A stretch of DNA of 64,000 nucleotides from positions 62,001-126,000 of the forward strand of contig CAJFRT010000002.1 of NCBI GenBank assembly GCA_904419525.1, given 5' to 3'. The notes below the pieces were generated by a model, which searched no databases, was not told the DNA's origin, and saw nothing but the letters and a program-made list of their open reading frames with translations. The translations under genes and the position numbers were made by a program. The first letter of the stretch is position 1, and each line of letters begins with the position of its first letter. Positions 16,231 to 24,350 of this stretch are shown piece after piece. This stretch comes from Candidatus Gallimonas merdae. GTDB lineage: Bacteria > Bacillota > Clostridia > Christensenellales > Borkfalkiaceae.

Positions 16231-17643
16231 ATGAGAAAGACCAAGATCGTCTGCACCCTCGGCCCGGCATCGGATACGGAAGAGGTGATCGCCGCCATGG
16301 CAGACGCGGGCATGAACGTTGCCCGCATCAACTTCTCGCACGGTACGCACGAAGAACACGCAAAAAAAATTGCGATGATCAAAAAGATCCGTAAAGAGAA
16401 GAACATTCCCCTGCCCGTACTTCTGGACACCAAGGGGCCGGAATTCCGCATCAGAACGTTCAAAAACGGAAAAATCAGCCTGAAAGAGGGCGACACGTTC
16501 ACCTTTACGACGGACGAGATCGAGGGCGACGAGACGCGCGTGTCCGTCTCATACAAGGGCATCTGCGAGGACATGCGGCCCGGGGACAGGATCCTTCTGA
16601 ACAACGGGCTGATGGTCTTTGAGGTCGTGAAAGTCAAGGCGCCCGACGTTGTGTGCACCGTCGTCATCGGCGGAGAGCTTTCCAACCGCAAGTCGATGTT
16701 CTTCCCCGAAAAGGAGCTGAAACTCACCTACCTTTCCGAACAGGACAAGAGCGATCTTCTGTTCGGCATTGAGCAGGGCGTGGACTTTGTGGCCTGCTCC
16801 TTCGTCTCCAAGGCACAGGACATTATCGACGTCAGAAACTTTCTGCACGAGAACGGTTCGGACGACATCGACCTCATTGCCAAAATCGAAAACCGCGCAG
16901 GCGTGAACAACCTGCAGTCCATTCTCGACGTATCGGACGGCATCATGATCGGGCGCGGCGACATGGGCGTGGAGATCCCCTACGAGGAACTGCCCAACAT
17001 TCAGAAGACGATCATTTCCGCCTGCCGCATGGCGGGAAAACGCTGCATCACGGCCACGGAAATGCTGGAATCCATGATCAAGCAGCCCCGCCCCACCCGT
17101 GCGGAGATCTCCGACGTGGCGAACGCCGTGTACGACGGATCGAGCGCGGTCATGCTTTCGGGCGAGACGGCGGCCGGGCTCTATCCCGTGGAATCCGTTG
17201 CGGCAATGGCGCGCATCGCCATTCAGGCGGAGAGCAAGGAACAGTTCATTCAGAAAGTCAATGAAAAGGATTACCTGATCCGCGGCACCGCCGACGCGCT
17301 GTCCCATTCGGCCTGCACCCTTGCAAAGGACGTGAAGGCAAAGGCGATCGTCGTGTGCACGCGCACGGGCAGCACTGCCAAGATGGTTTCGCGGTTCCGC
17401 CCGATGATCGACATCATCGGCATGACGACGGATATCCGCAGCTACCGGAAACTCGCGCTGAGCTGGGGCGTCCTGCCCGTCATGAGCGAGGAATACAACT
17501 CGGTGGACGTGCTCTTCCATTTTGCAAAATGCGCCGCGCGCGACTCCGGACTCGTGAAAAAGGGCGACACCATCGTCATCACGGGCGGCACCCCCAACGG
17601 AAAGAGCGGAAACTCCAACCTGATCAACATCGAAACGATCTGA
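16231..17643 (+). CDS. pyk: Pyruvate kinase
   Basis: Converts phosphoenolpyruvate and ADP to pyruvate and ATP, the last step of glycolysis, feeding PFOR. The 470-residue protein starts at ATG 16231, where AAAGGAGC is well placed; an in-frame ATG at 16198 lacks one. Motifs: INFSHGTHEEH, LLDTKGPEFRI, the catalytic IAKIENRAG, MIGRGDMGVEIP and TATEMLESMIKQPRPTRAE. The C-terminal domain has VCTRTGSTAKMVSRFRP, and the extra PEP-utiliser domain found in Bacillus enzymes is absent. A weak TAAAAT -10 lies at 16194. Confidence 0.97.
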   Translation: MRKTKIVCTLGPASDTEEVIAAMADAGMNVARINFSHGTHEEHAKKIAMIKKIRKEKNIPLPVLLDTKGPEFRIRTFKNGKISLKEGDTFTFTTDEIEGDETRVSVSYKGICEDMRPGDRILLNNGLMVFEVVKVKAPDVVCTVVIGGELSNRKSMFFPEKELKLTYLSEQDKSDLLFGIEQGVDFVACSFVSKAQDIIDVRNFLHENGSDDIDLIAKIENRAGVNNLQSILDVSDGIMIGRGDMGVEIPYEELPNIQKTIISACRMAGKRCITATEMLESMIKQPRPTRAEISDVANAVYDGSSAVMLSGETAAGLYPVESVAAMARIAIQAESKEQFIQKVNEKDYLIRGTADALSHSACTLAKDVKAKAIVVCTRTGSTAKMVSRFRPMIDIIGMTTDIRSYRKLALSWGVLPVMSEEYNSVDVLFHFAKCAARDSGLVKKGDTIVITGGTPNGKSGNSNLINIETI

Positions 17644-17697
17644 AACCCATTGCCGTTGCGCAAAATAGAATGTAACAAAACTGAAAAGGAGACAATT

Positions 17698-18216
17698 ATG
17701 TTGAACGAACAAGTCAGAAAACTTCTGAACGAGCAGGTGACAAGAGAATTTTACTCCGCCTATCTCTATCTGGATTTTGCGGACTACTATGCCGACGCGG
17801 GGCTGGACGGATTCGCCCACTGGTACGAAGTGCAGGCGCAGGAAGAGCGCGACCACGCCATGATGATGCGCCGCTATCTTCTAGACAACGGCGAAAAGGT
17901 CGTCTTCGGGCAGATCGACGCGCCCGACAAACAGTACGCGGACAACGCGGCGCCCCTGCAGGCGGGGCTCGCACACGAACGGCTGGTGACGGGCTGGATC
18001 AACGACATCTATGCCGCCGCGTTCGCCGCCAAAGACTTCAAGACGATGCAGTTCCTCGACTGGTTCGTCAAAGAACAGGGCGAGGAGGAGAAAAACGCCG
18101 AGGACCTCATCAAAAAAATGCAGCTCTTCGGCCAGGATCCCAAGAGCTTATATCTCCTCGACAAAGATCTTGCAGCGCGCGTCTATACGCCCTCCGCAAA
18201 CGCCCCTGCCATGTAA
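17698..18216 (+). CDS. ftnA: Non-haem ferritin
   Basis: Iron-storage cage protein of 172 residues that oxidises Fe(II) and stores Fe(III). The ferroxidase ligands are in place: Glu in QVTREFYSAYLYLD (about residue 17), Glu and His in QEERDHAMMM (about 50-53), and the second pair around the EQGEEE block near 130. GGAGA precedes ATG 17698; the upstream frame extension is not used. It follows pyk by 54 bp and ends in its own terminator, so it may be co-transcribed with pyk. Confidence 0.96.
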   Translation: MLNEQVRKLLNEQVTREFYSAYLYLDFADYYADAGLDGFAHWYEVQAQEERDHAMMMRRYLLDNGEKVVFGQIDAPDKQYADNAAPLQAGLAHERLVTGWINDIYAAAFAAKDFKTMQFLDWFVKEQGEEEKNAEDLIKKMQLFGQDPKSLYLLDKDLAARVYTPSANAPAM

Positions 18217-18219
18217 AAC

Positions 18220-18255
18220 AAATCCCGTCCGGAAAAACGGACGGGATTTTTCTTT
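18220..18255 (+). terminator. Terminator of ferritin gene
   Basis: 12-bp stem 18220-18231 / 18238-18249 followed by a T-rich tail. Confidence 0.9.
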
Positions 18256-18271
18256 TCCCCTCTCCCGACGC

Positions 18272-18300
18272 TTGACAGGAGCGGGAGATTCTGATATGAT
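18272..18300 (+). promoter_or_regulatory. Promoter of the marR-ABC exporter operon
   Basis: TTGACA (18272-18277), 17 nt, TATGAT (18295-18300). Confidence 0.88.
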
Positions 18301-18304
18301 ATCG

Positions 18305-18331
18305 TTGCGGGCGCAATCGTTGCGGGCGCAA
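18305..18331 (+). promoter_or_regulatory. Two tandem palindromic operators for the MarR repressor
   Basis: The perfect palindrome TTGCGGGCGCAA occurs at 18305-18316 and again at 18320-18331, as two 15-bp direct repeats starting 5 nt after the -10 box. Binding there would cover the transcription start; autoregulation by the downstream MarR protein is the natural reading. Confidence 0.75.
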
Positions 18332-18354
18332 TTATATGGAGACGGTGAACCGAT

Positions 18355-18801
18355 ATGGCAGATCCCTTTATGAAATGGCTCGGAGAGACGTGGCGGTGTG
18401 CCAACCTCTACCGCACGGCGCAATTTGAACCGCTCGGCATCGGCAGTTATCAGGACTCCTACATTCTGAACATCTGCCGGAATCCCGGGATCGCGCAGGA
18501 AGCGCTCAGCAGGCTCATCTATGTGCACAAGAGCAACGTCGCACGGCAGCTTGCCTCCCTGGAAGAAAAGGGATTCATCACCCGCACGCCCGACCCGCAG
18601 GACAGGCGGTCGCTCCTTGTCTGGCCCACGCAGAAGGCCTATGACGCCATTCCCGCGATCCGGGAAGCGCACCGCAGCTGGAACGAACGCATCCTTGAAG
18701 GATTTTCCGAACAGGAGCGCAGGGAAGTCGCCCTGTACGCGCAGCGGCTTGCCGAAAACGCAAAGCGCGTCATTGCAGAAGACGAGGAGCAACGCCCTTG
18801 A
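18355..18801 (+). CDS. MarR-family transcriptional regulator
   Basis: A 148-residue winged-helix regulator. The core reads GIAQEALSRLIYVHKSNVAR (recognition helix) followed by LEEKGFITRTPDPQDRRSL, the usual MarR wing with the DxRS-type motif. Long N- and C-terminal helices would form the dimer interface. It is the first gene of a three-gene operon with a drug-type ABC exporter and probably represses the operon at the twin palindromes until an exported compound binds it. Confidence 0.92.
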   Translation: MADPFMKWLGETWRCANLYRTAQFEPLGIGSYQDSYILNICRNPGIAQEALSRLIYVHKSNVARQLASLEEKGFITRTPDPQDRRSLLVWPTQKAYDAIPAIREAHRSWNERILEGFSEQERREVALYAQRLAENAKRVIAEDEEQRP

Positions 18802-20525
18802 AAACACTGCTTTCCTATCTTTCCCCCTACAAACTGCGCATGGCGGTCGGGTTCTGCATCAAGGCCGCGGGAACGCTGGCCGAACTCGTCCTGCCCCTCA
18901 TCATGGCGCACATGATCGACAACGTCGCCCCGACCGAAGACGTGCTTGCCCTGTCGCTGTGGGGCGCGGGCATGCTTGCCTGCGCCGCGGCAGGCCTGTT
19001 CGGGAACGTCATTGCCAACCGCATGGCCTCCAGAGTTGCGCGCGACACGACGGAGCGGCTGCGCGCCGACCTGTTTTCCAAGACGCTGCACCTTTCCGCA
19101 CGCCAGACGGACCAAGCGACCGTTCCGTCGCTCGTCTCCCGTCTTTCCTCGGATACCTACAACGTGCACAACATGATCGGCATGATGCAGCGGCTCGGCG
19201 TGCGCGCCCCCATTCTGCTGGTGGGCGGCGTGGCGCTCACCTTTACGGTCGACTATCTGCTTGCGCTCATTCTGCTTGCGGCCGTTCCCGTGCTCGCCGT
19301 GATCGTCATTCTTGTTTCCAGGCGCGGCATCGTGCTCTACGACGATCTCCAGCGTTCAGTGGACGGTATGGTGCGCAAGGTGCGCGACGACCACACGGGG
19401 ATCCGCGTCATCAAGGCGCTTTCCCACACGGAATACGAGAGCGCCTCCTTTGCCGCGATCAATGAGACCGTCGTCCGGAACGAGACCAAGGCGGGCACCA
19501 TGATGGGCGTCACCAACCCGCTGATGAACGCGGTGCTCAACCTGGGCATGGCGGCCGTCATCTTTGCGGGGGCGTTCCGCGTCGCTTCCGGGCACGCCAT
19601 GCCGGGCGACATCATCGCCTTTACGTCCTATTTTACGCTCATTCTCAATGCGGTCATCTCGGTGAGCCGCATCTTTGTCATGTACTCCAAGGGCGGCGCC
19701 TCGGCAAAGCGCATTGCGGACATTCTTGCCCTGCCCGAAGAGCTCACGCCCCTGCCCGCCGGGAAAACGGACGAAGCGGACGGCTCCGTTCTGCGTTTCG
19801 ACCGCGTCAGTTTTTCCTACGGCGGCGCGCACGCGCTCGAAGAGATCAGCTTTTCCGTTGCGAAGGGTGAGTCCCTGGGCATCATCGGCGCCACGGGGAG
19901 CGGAAAGAGCACGGTCGTCTCCCTTCTGCTCCGCTTTTACGATGCGGACGAAGGCGGCGTCTTTATCGACGGGAAAGACGTGCGCACCTATCCCCGCGAG
20001 GAGCTGCGCGCAAAATTCGGCGTCGTCTTTCAGAACGATTTCCTGATGGCGGCAAGTATCCGCGAAAACATCGATTTCGAGCGCGGGATCGCGCAGGAAG
20101 ACATCGGACGCGCGGCGCACTATGCAAAGGCGGACGCCTTTATCGAAGAACACGGCGGCTATGAAAGCAATCTCACCGCGCGCGGGGCAAATTTCAGCGG
20201 CGGGCAAAAACAGCGTCTGCTCATAGCCCGCGCCCTGGCCGCCGCCCCGGAGATCCTCATTCTGGACGATTCGTCGAGCGCGCTCGACTACCGCACGGAC
20301 GCACAACTCAGAAAGACGTTGCGCGAACAGCTCCCGGACACGACCATCGTCATGATCGCACAGCGCATCAGTTCGGTGCGTTTCGCCGACAAGATCCTGG
20401 TTCTGGACAAGGGAAAAGCCGTCGGGTTCGGCCCGGACGAAGAGCTCATGCGCACCTGCGAAGTGTACCGGAACATCTATGCTTCGCAGCATGCGGACGA
20501 CGAGGGAGGTTTCCATGAAACATAA
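18798..20525 (+). CDS. ABC exporter half-transporter, degenerate-site subunit
   Basis: A 575-residue membrane/ATPase half-transporter that pairs with the next gene product as a multidrug or peptide exporter. Six TM helices fill the N-terminal 300 residues. The nucleotide domain has Walker A GATGSGKST, a canonical FSGGQKQR signature, and Walker B ILILDDSSSALD in which the catalytic Glu is replaced by Asp, the hallmark of the non-hydrolysing site in heterodimeric exporters. The start is TTG 18798, overlapping the marR stop, with GAGGAG 8 nt upstream. Confidence 0.92.
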   Translation: MKTLLSYLSPYKLRMAVGFCIKAAGTLAELVLPLIMAHMIDNVAPTEDVLALSLWGAGMLACAAAGLFGNVIANRMASRVARDTTERLRADLFSKTLHLSARQTDQATVPSLVSRLSSDTYNVHNMIGMMQRLGVRAPILLVGGVALTFTVDYLLALILLAAVPVLAVIVILVSRRGIVLYDDLQRSVDGMVRKVRDDHTGIRVIKALSHTEYESASFAAINETVVRNETKAGTMMGVTNPLMNAVLNLGMAAVIFAGAFRVASGHAMPGDIIAFTSYFTLILNAVISVSRIFVMYSKGGASAKRIADILALPEELTPLPAGKTDEADGSVLRFDRVSFSYGGAHALEEISFSVAKGESLGIIGATGSGKSTVVSLLLRFYDADEGGVFIDGKDVRTYPREELRAKFGVVFQNDFLMAASIRENIDFERGIAQEDIGRAAHYAKADAFIEEHGGYESNLTARGANFSGGQKQRLLIARALAAAPEILILDDSSSALDYRTDAQLRKTLREQLPDTTIVMIAQRISSVRFADKILVLDKGKAVGFGPDEELMRTCEVYRNIYASQHADDEGGFHET

Positions 20526-22275
20526 GAACGTCCGCGAAAATACGGGACGAAGAGCCGTCTTTTTCCGCCTGCTCAGATACTTTCTGCACTATAAGGCGGG
20601 CGTGGCGGCGGCCTTCTTCCTCATGCTGGGGAGCAACCTGTTTGCCCTGCTTGGGCCGTGGCTTTCGGGCGAGGCGGTGGACGCGATCGCGGCCGACGGC
20701 GGCGTGGACTTTGCCGCCGTGGGCACTTACTGCTTTTACATGGCGATCTTTTACATCGTCTCGTCCGTTCTGAGCTATCTGCTCACCGTGCTCATGATCC
20801 GGCTGAGCCAGCGCATCGTGAAGAGCATGCGGCAGGACGTGTTCGACAAGATCCTGGTCCTTCCCCTCTCCCTGCTCGACAGAATGCAGACGGGCGACCT
20901 GATCAACCGCATCTCCTACGACATCGACACCGTGAACGCCTCCCTTTCCAACGACATATTGCAGGCCGCGACGAGCGTCGTCACGGTGGTCGGCGCACTC
21001 ATCGGCATGATCGCCGTTTCCCCCATTCTCCTGGGGATCTTCCTCGTCACCGTTCCCCTCTCCGTTGCGATCGCGCTCAAAAGAAGCCGCCAGGTGCGCC
21101 CCCTGTTCCGCAGACGGTCGGCAAAACTTGCCGAGCTCAACGGGTTTTCCGAGGAGATGCTCACGGGCCTGAACACGATACGCGCCTACGGCCGCGAGGA
21201 GAAGATGATCGGAAAATTCTGCGAAAAGAACACAGACGCGGTGGACGCTTACTATCAGGCGGACTATTACGGGAGTCTGATCGGGCCGGCAGTCAACTTT
21301 GTCAATAACCTCGGAACGGTGATCATCAGCACCGCGGGCGCATTTCTGTATCTGTTCGACCTCATCAGCATCGGCAACATCTCTTCCTTTCTGCTGTACT
21401 CGCGCAGATTTTCGGGTCCCGTCAACGAATATGCCAATATCCTGGGTGAGATCCAGTCGGCGCTCGCCGCGGCGGAGCGCGTGTTCCGGCTGATGGACGC
21501 TCCCGCCGAGGAGGCGGACGCCCCGGACGCCGCAGATATTTCCGATATCCGCGGAGAGCTGCGCTTTGAGCACGTGCGTTTTTCCTACGACGGGGAAAAG
21601 GACATCATCAAGGACCTTTCCTTTGCCGCCCTGCCCGGCCAGACGGTGGCGATCGTCGGTCCGACGGGCGCCGGAAAGACGACGCTCGTCAACCTGATGA
21701 TGCGCTTTTACGAACCGCAGGGCGGGCGCATCACACTGGATGGACGGGAGATCCGCAGTTATACCCGCAGGAGCCTGCGCGCGGCCTTCACGATGGTATT
21801 GCAGGACACGTGGCTGTTTGAAGGAACAATCTATGAAAACCTTGCCTACGGCAGCGACAACGCAACGCGCGAGGACGTGGAACGCGTCGCACGGGCGGCG
21901 CACATCGCGGAATTCATCGAAACGCTTCCGGACGGCTATGAGACGCGCATCACGGACGGCGGCGTCAACCTTTCCAAGGGACAAAAACAGCTGATGACGA
22001 TCGCCCGCGCCATGCTCTCCCCTGCGCGTATGCTCATTCTGGACGAGGCGACCAGCAATGTGGACACGCGCACCGAGCTTCTGATCCACGACGCCATGGA
22101 GAAGCTGCGCCGCGGCAGGACCTGTTTCGTCATCGCGCACCGCCTGACGACCGTAAAGAATGCCGACCTGATCCTGGTCGTCCGGGACGGCGACATTGTG
22201 GAGCGCGGCACCCATGCTCAGCTTTTATCCCGCGGCGGATTCTATCGGGAAATCTACTCCGCCCAGTTCGAGTAA
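20515..22275 (+). CDS. ABC exporter half-transporter, catalytic subunit
   Basis: Partner of the preceding gene, 586 residues. TM domain first, then Walker A GPTGAGKTT, a variant signature LSKGQKQL and an intact Walker B MLILDEATSNVD with the catalytic Glu. The variant signature completes the degenerate site of its partner, while its own Walker motifs complete the active one; together they match the asymmetric heterodimer architecture of BmrCD/LmrCD-type exporters. ATG 20515 (GAGGT upstream) lies inside the end of the previous gene. Substrate unknown. Confidence 0.92.
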   Translation: MKHKNVRENTGRRAVFFRLLRYFLHYKAGVAAAFFLMLGSNLFALLGPWLSGEAVDAIAADGGVDFAAVGTYCFYMAIFYIVSSVLSYLLTVLMIRLSQRIVKSMRQDVFDKILVLPLSLLDRMQTGDLINRISYDIDTVNASLSNDILQAATSVVTVVGALIGMIAVSPILLGIFLVTVPLSVAIALKRSRQVRPLFRRRSAKLAELNGFSEEMLTGLNTIRAYGREEKMIGKFCEKNTDAVDAYYQADYYGSLIGPAVNFVNNLGTVIISTAGAFLYLFDLISIGNISSFLLYSRRFSGPVNEYANILGEIQSALAAAERVFRLMDAPAEEADAPDAADISDIRGELRFEHVRFSYDGEKDIIKDLSFAALPGQTVAIVGPTGAGKTTLVNLMMRFYEPQGGRITLDGREIRSYTRRSLRAAFTMVLQDTWLFEGTIYENLAYGSDNATREDVERVARAAHIAEFIETLPDGYETRITDGGVNLSKGQKQLMTIARAMLSPARMLILDEATSNVDTRTELLIHDAMEKLRRGRTCFVIAHRLTTVKNADLILVVRDGDIVERGTHAQLLSRGGFYREIYSAQFE

Positions 22276-22277
22276 AC

Positions 22278-22308
22278 AAGGCCTCCCGAAGGAGGCCTTT
22301 CCTTTTTC
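22278..22308. terminator. Terminator of the exporter operon, also usable from the minus strand
   Basis: 9-bp stem 22278-22286 / 22291-22299, loop CGAA, T-rich tail; it reaches the stop of the convergent gene at 22307. Confidence 0.85.
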
Positions 22309-22786
22309 AGACAACCCCTGCGATCGTGACCGCAAGCACGACGAGCAGCATGATGACGAATACGACCGCGCGGTAGATGCCGTTGCCCGCCAGCCGCTTC
22401 CAGCGCGGGCGCGTAAAGAACGCAAAGACGAGATAGCCCGCGCAGAACACCCCCGCCCCGATCAGCCAGAGCGGCTGTTCAAGAAAGTACGCCAGCAGTG
22501 CGAACACGACCGCCACGGCAAAGCAGGCGATCGCACAGACATACATGCGCTTTGCCATTCTGTTCTCCAGCTGCCTCTGATGTTCCACGTCATCGTCCGA
22601 GACGAGTTCATCCAGCGTACAGCCGAACTGCACGGCAATGAGTTTCAGGCTGTCGATCCCGGGATACCCCAGATCGCGTTCCCACTTGGACACCGCCGCA
22701 CGCGTGACGTACAGCCTGTCGGCGAGCTCCTCCTGCGTAAGTCCCGCATTTTTGCGATAGTTTTTAAGTTTTTCTCCGAACGTCAT
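22307..22786 (-). CDS. XRE-family regulator with C-terminal membrane segments
   Basis: A 159-residue protein: an N-terminal HTH (GLTQEELADRLYVTRAAVSK, then LIAVQFGCTLDELVSDD) and, after a linker, three hydrophobic stretches (about residues 80-100, 105-123 and 140-158). Such membrane-tethered XRE proteins are common in Clostridia; their signals are mostly unknown. AGGAGG precedes ATG 22786. It has its own promoter at 22807 and no obvious operon partner. Confidence 0.88.
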   Translation of the reverse strand: MTFGEKLKNYRKNAGLTQEELADRLYVTRAAVSKWERDLGYPGIDSLKLIAVQFGCTLDELVSDDDVEHQRQLENRMAKRMYVCAIACFAVAVVFALLAYFLEQPLWLIGAGVFCAGYLVFAFFTRPRWKRLAGNGIYRAVVFVIMLLVVLAVTIAGVV

Positions 22787-22806
22787 TGTTCGCCTCCTGC
22801 CCGTTT

Positions 22807-22835
22807 ATTGTATCACAGGGGCGCAAAAATGTCAC
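22807..22835 (-). promoter_or_regulatory. Promoter of the XRE membrane regulator
   Basis: Minus strand GTGACA (22830-22835), 17 nt, TACAAT (22807-22812). Confidence 0.8.
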
Positions 22836-22867
22836 GCGACCATTCGTTGCGCGGCGTTTTCATGGAT

Positions 22868-22901
22868 AAAAAGGTGCGCCGCGGAAAACTCCGCGGCGCA
22901 C
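22868..22901 (-). terminator. Terminator of the metallophosphoesterase gene
   Basis: 12-bp stem 22874-22885 / 22890-22901; on the minus strand it is followed by CC and T5. Confidence 0.85.
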
Positions 22902-22909
22902 ACGCCCTG

Positions 22910-23800
22910 TCAGTCCGCCTTTTTCAGCGTGACCGCCACGACCTCCGGGCGGTTGTTCAGACGGATCGGAATGGAACTGTTCCCCAGCCCTCTGCTGACC
23001 ACCATATCGCCGTTTTCCTCATGATACTGCCCCTGCGTGTACTTCGGGAAGAGCCCCTGATTGGGCGCGACGATCCCCTTCCCCCAGGGCAGGCGGAACT
23101 GTCCGCCGTGCGCGTGTCCGGCAAACGCCAGATCGACGCCCGCCTCGCGGTACACGCCGAACAACTCGGGGCGGTGCGTCAGAAGCACGGTATATTGTCC
23201 GTTATCCGCAAGTACGTGTGCAAGTTTTTCGCGCATGAGCGAAGCATTTTTGTCTGCCTCCGCCGTCCTGAACATGGGATCGTCCACGCCGGCAAGTGTG
23301 ATATGCGCGCCGCCGCGCTCCAGATCGACGGCGCGGTTGTCCAGCACCGTTACGCCCAGTTTTTCCATCTTTTCGCGGAGATCGGGATATTCCTTGGAGA
23401 CTGCCTCGTGATTGCCCGTCACATAATATACGGGCGCGATCCGGACGGCGCGCTCAAAAAAATCGAGCGCGTGCTCCGTTCCCGGCCGACGCTTGTCGAT
23501 GACGTCCCCCGTCACGACGATGACGTCCGGCTTTGCCCCCGCAAGGAGCTCCGCAAGGCGGGACTGATCTTCGCCGAACTGCGTGTTGTGCAGATCGGAC
23601 ACGTGCGCAAATGTAAAACCGTCAAACGCATCGGGGATCTTTTCGTCCCGGACGGCAATGGAATGAAGCTGCAGAGCGGTGTTCTCCCATGCGCCCCAAA
23701 GACATACGACGGCAAATACGACGAGAACAGCCGCCGCGACGATGAGAACGACCATGATGCGGCGATACTTCCTTGAACTTAATTTTCCGTTCACATTCAT
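22910..23800 (-). CDS. Membrane-anchored metallophosphoesterase (YkuE/YaeI-like)
   Basis: A calcineurin-like phosphoesterase of up to 296 residues with an N-terminal anchor helix (about 16-36). The two-metal centre is complete: HVSDLHNTQ, VVTGDVIDK, YVTGNHEAV, LLTHRPELF and FAGHAHGGQFRLP. Relatives include UDP-2,3-diacylglucosamine-type and membrane-lipid phosphoesterases; the substrate here is unknown. The start is uncertain: ATG 23800 has no ribosome site and sits next to a TTGACA, while ATG 23755 has AAGGAAG upstream and would still give a signal anchor. Confidence 0.88.
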   Translation of the reverse strand: MNVNGKLSSRKYRRIMVVLIVAAAVLVVFAVVCLWGAWENTALQLHSIAVRDEKIPDAFDGFTFAHVSDLHNTQFGEDQSRLAELLAGAKPDVIVVTGDVIDKRRPGTEHALDFFERAVRIAPVYYVTGNHEAVSKEYPDLREKMEKLGVTVLDNRAVDLERGGAHITLAGVDDPMFRTAEADKNASLMREKLAHVLADNGQYTVLLTHRPELFGVYREAGVDLAFAGHAHGGQFRLPWGKGIVAPNQGLFPKYTQGQYHEENGDMVVSRGLGNSSIPIRLNNRPEVVAVTLKKAD

Positions 23801-23814
23801 TGTATGTCAAATCC

Positions 23815-23832
23815 GCATGAAATTATTCATGC
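23815..23832. other. Small palindrome upstream of the phosphoesterase gene
   Basis: GCATGAA / TTCATGC with loop ATTA, 15 bp before the annotated start; a possible operator, with no known binding protein. Confidence 0.35.
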
Positions 23833-23971
23833 GGGCAGCCGGACGGCGCTGACAGACACGCAACGTCTGAATGACGGGATCTCTCAGAGCCATTATAACA
23901 AGCCGCATGAAAAATTGCAAGACAAACAAAACCCGTCTGCAAGACAATTCAAATTGCAGTGTGAAAAACGC

Positions 23972-24000
23972 TTGCAAAAGACAATTCCGTTTGATATAAT
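23972..24000 (+). promoter_or_regulatory. Promoter of tRNA-Pro(CGG)
   Basis: TTGCAA (23972-23977), 17 nt, TATAAT (23995-24000), 12 nt before the tRNA. Confidence 0.85.
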
Positions 24001-24012
24001 AATAAAGCTTGC

Positions 24013-24089
24013 CGAGGCGTAGCGCAGTTTGGTAGCGCGCTTGGTTCGGGACCAAGAGGTCGTGGGTTCAAATCCCGTCGCCTCGACCA
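24013..24089 (+). tRNA. tRNA-Pro (anticodon CGG)
   Basis: 77-nt cloverleaf with encoded CCA: acceptor CGAGGCG/CGCCTCG, D-stem GCGC/GCGC, anticodon stem CTTGG/CCAAG around TTCGGGA, T-loop TTCAAAT. Anticodon CGG decodes CCG. It has the standard bacterial C1-G72 pair. Downstream lie fragments that look like broken copies of proline tRNAs (24163-24325). Confidence 0.95.
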
Positions 24090-24128
24090 AATCCCCCGCA
24101 GAGATTCTTTCTCTGCGGGGGATTTGTT
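24090..24128 (+). terminator. Terminator of tRNA-Pro(CGG)
   Basis: 14-bp stem 24090-24103 / 24111-24124 with a 7-nt loop and T-rich tail. Confidence 0.88.
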
Positions 24129-24162
24129 TGTTGCCATGGAACATGAATGCATGACTTCTTGC

Positions 24163-24325
24163 GTCCCTCTGCCAAGCGCGCTAACCCCCCGGGGCTCCCC
24201 GAAAAGGGCGCAGCACTTTTTGGGGAAAAGGAGCGGCGGACAACAGGGGCAGCGTGCTTTCCGAAAGGAACGTGCGCGCCAAACTTGTCTTGCCGCGACG
24301 CGGCTCGGAACCAAGAGGTCGTGGG
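24163..24325. repeat. tRNA-Pro-like fragments bracketing a conserved hairpin
   Basis: Bases 24302-24325 match the anticodon loop to T-stem of tRNA-Pro(CGG) in direct orientation, with a 16-nt exact core ACCAAGAGGTCGTGGG. Bases 24163-24185 resemble the reverse complement of the anticodon and D arms of tRNA-Pro(AGG), with GTCCCT and CCAAGCGCGCTA exact. Between them sits a hairpin: 24197-24206 pairs with 24216-24225 around GGCGCAGCA. No protein-coding gene is credible in 24129-24350. Confidence 0.6.
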
Positions 24326-24350
24326 ACTGGAGTGAGCAATCCTCTTTCTT

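Noticed and set aside
20446-22215. 589-codon open frame antisense to the second ABC subunit
   Set aside because: Shadow frame; the sense strand has all ABC motifs.
23893-24144. Minus-strand open frame containing ATGFEPTTSWSRTK
   Set aside because: This is the familiar spurious translation of the antisense strand of a tRNA gene.
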